This document shows positions 5,068 to 5,479 of a stretch of DNA of 5,479 nt, one piece after another. The stretch's first letter is position 1. Every line of letters starts with the position of its first letter. The position numbers and the translations under genes were made by a program. This DNA comes from an uncultured Campylobacter sp. Lineage in GTDB: Bacteria > Campylobacterota > Campylobacteria > Campylobacterales > Campylobacteraceae. The notes under the pieces are model-generated. The model saw only the letters and a list, made by a program, of their open reading frames with translations. It was not told the origin of the DNA and did not search any database. Location: NCBI RefSeq assembly GCF_937997405.1, contig NZ_CALKTL010000186.1, positions 1-5,479 on the forward strand, given 5' to 3'.

Positions 5068-5479
5068 ATGAAAAATCTTAAAGTTTTAGGCGCAATCGCC
5101 GCTACGTTCGCCCTTGCGGGCGCATTAAACGCAGGAAGTTTTAGTGAAAAAGACGCTAAAGTTTCATTCGATCAAGCGATAGGGATCGCACAGCAAAACT
5201 TTGGTGACGCGACTATAAAAAGCGTAGAAATCGACGATGAGCACGGAAGGCTCGTCTATGAGATAGAGTCGCATAAAGAAGGTAGCGAAAACGAGATCAA
5301 AATCGACGCTCAAAGCGGAGAAATTTTAAAGACTCAAACGCAAAAGAAGCTAAAGCCTAGTAAAATTAATTATTCACAGGTCAAAATCAGTGCCGCAGAC
5401 GCTCGCGCCAAAGCACTTAGCGCAAATGCCGGCTGGGATTTTCTTGATTTCATTGTTCAAACCTCCTTATACGCTCACC
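5068..5479 (+). CDS. Secreted PepSY-domain protein, cut by the window edge
   Basis: 137 codons are visible with no stop. The ATG is supported by AAAAGGA ending 6 bases upstream. Residues 1-22 form a Sec signal peptide: KNLK, hydrophobic core, and likely cleavage after LNA before GSFSEKDA. Residues ~33-90 are one PepSY domain, from VSFDQAIGIAQQNFG through the conserved strand RLVYEIES to IKIDAQSGEIL. A second copy begins at VKISAADARAKAL (~106). PepSY domains are periplasmic modules thought to inhibit proteases or sense envelope conditions, and small double-PepSY proteins often neighbour two-component systems. Divergence from eptA and the tandem box between them fit co-regulation. From about D124 the sequence (FLDFIVQTSLYAH) no longer resembles the expected PepSY strand, so the 3' end here may be chimeric. 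The molecular function is not known. Confidence 0.85.
   Translation, partial: MKNLKVLGAIAATFALAGALNAGSFSEKDAKVSFDQAIGIAQQNFGDATIKSVEIDDEHGRLVYEIESHKEGSENEIKIDAQSGEILKTQTQKKLKPSKINYSQVKISAADARAKALSANAGWDFLDFIVQTSLYAH
5440..5479 (-). other. Possible foreign gene start at the right edge
   Basis: On the minus strand AAGGAGG (5468-5462) sits 8 bases before ATG (5453-5451), followed by codons MKSRKS. A perfect consensus ribosome binding site with ideal spacing is unlikely inside a plus-strand gene. It coincides with the point where the PepSY protein stops looking like its family. The frame runs only 27 codons into PepSY antisense sequence (stop 5372-5370), so any such gene is truncated here. I do not recognise its product. 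Confidence 0.3.

Noticed and set aside
5431..5479. Insertion-sequence end disrupting the PepSY gene
   Set aside because: No terminal inverted repeat or target duplication can be identified, and the minus-strand start would read out of, not into, an element lying to the right. It is left as an unexplained junction.

Overview
The window looks like chromosomal DNA from a Campylobacter or close relative, probably one of the higher-GC oral species (C. gracilis / showae / rectus type). The reasons are mid-40s GC by eye, the frequent word AAATTTTA/TAAAATTT between and inside genes, a Tat-exported methylmenaquinol:fumarate reductase flavoprotein of the epsilonproteobacterial MfrA type, and a Campylobacter-like phosphoethanolamine transferase. 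The genus assignment is inference from gene content, not a database match.

Layout. Positions 1-115 (minus): the ribosome binding site and first 12 codons of mfrB, then an abrupt in-frame switch to the N-terminus of a glyceraldehyde-3-phosphate dehydrogenase. This looks like a breakpoint or assembly chimera. Positions 112-1992 (minus): mfrA, complete, with a twin-arginine signal that also carries a lipobox. Positions 1993-2133: a divergent control region with a good sigma70-type promoter for mfrA and a perfect 9-bp dyad lying across its -10 box. Positions 2134-3039 (plus): a LysR-type regulator. Positions 3040-3243: an AT-rich convergent gap with weak hairpins. Positions 3244-4860 (minus; the frame opens at 4887): an EptA/EptC-type lipid A phosphoethanolamine transferase. 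Positions 4861-5067: a second divergent control region, with a tandem CATCTT-N5-CATCTT box and mirrored AATTTTAAAATT palindromes. Positions 5068-5479 (plus): a secreted PepSY-domain protein cut by the window edge. Its last ~40 bases do not continue the PepSY fold and read better as a foreign gene start on the other strand.

How the parts work together. The left half is a respiratory module: periplasmic fumarate reduction with menaquinol or methylmenaquinol electrons (MfrA with MfrB and, outside the window, presumably MfrE), with a divergent LysR regulator as the obvious candidate controller. The right half is an envelope-modification module: EptA caps lipid A or other envelope targets with phosphoethanolamine, and the divergent PepSY protein probably shares its regulator. 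The tandem box has the 11-bp period typical of OmpR/PmrA-family response regulators and sits where an activator of the PepSY promoter would.

No tRNA, rRNA, CRISPR array, complete insertion sequence or obviously new enzyme system was seen. The most unusual signals are the two edge discontinuities and the two dyad-rich divergent promoters.
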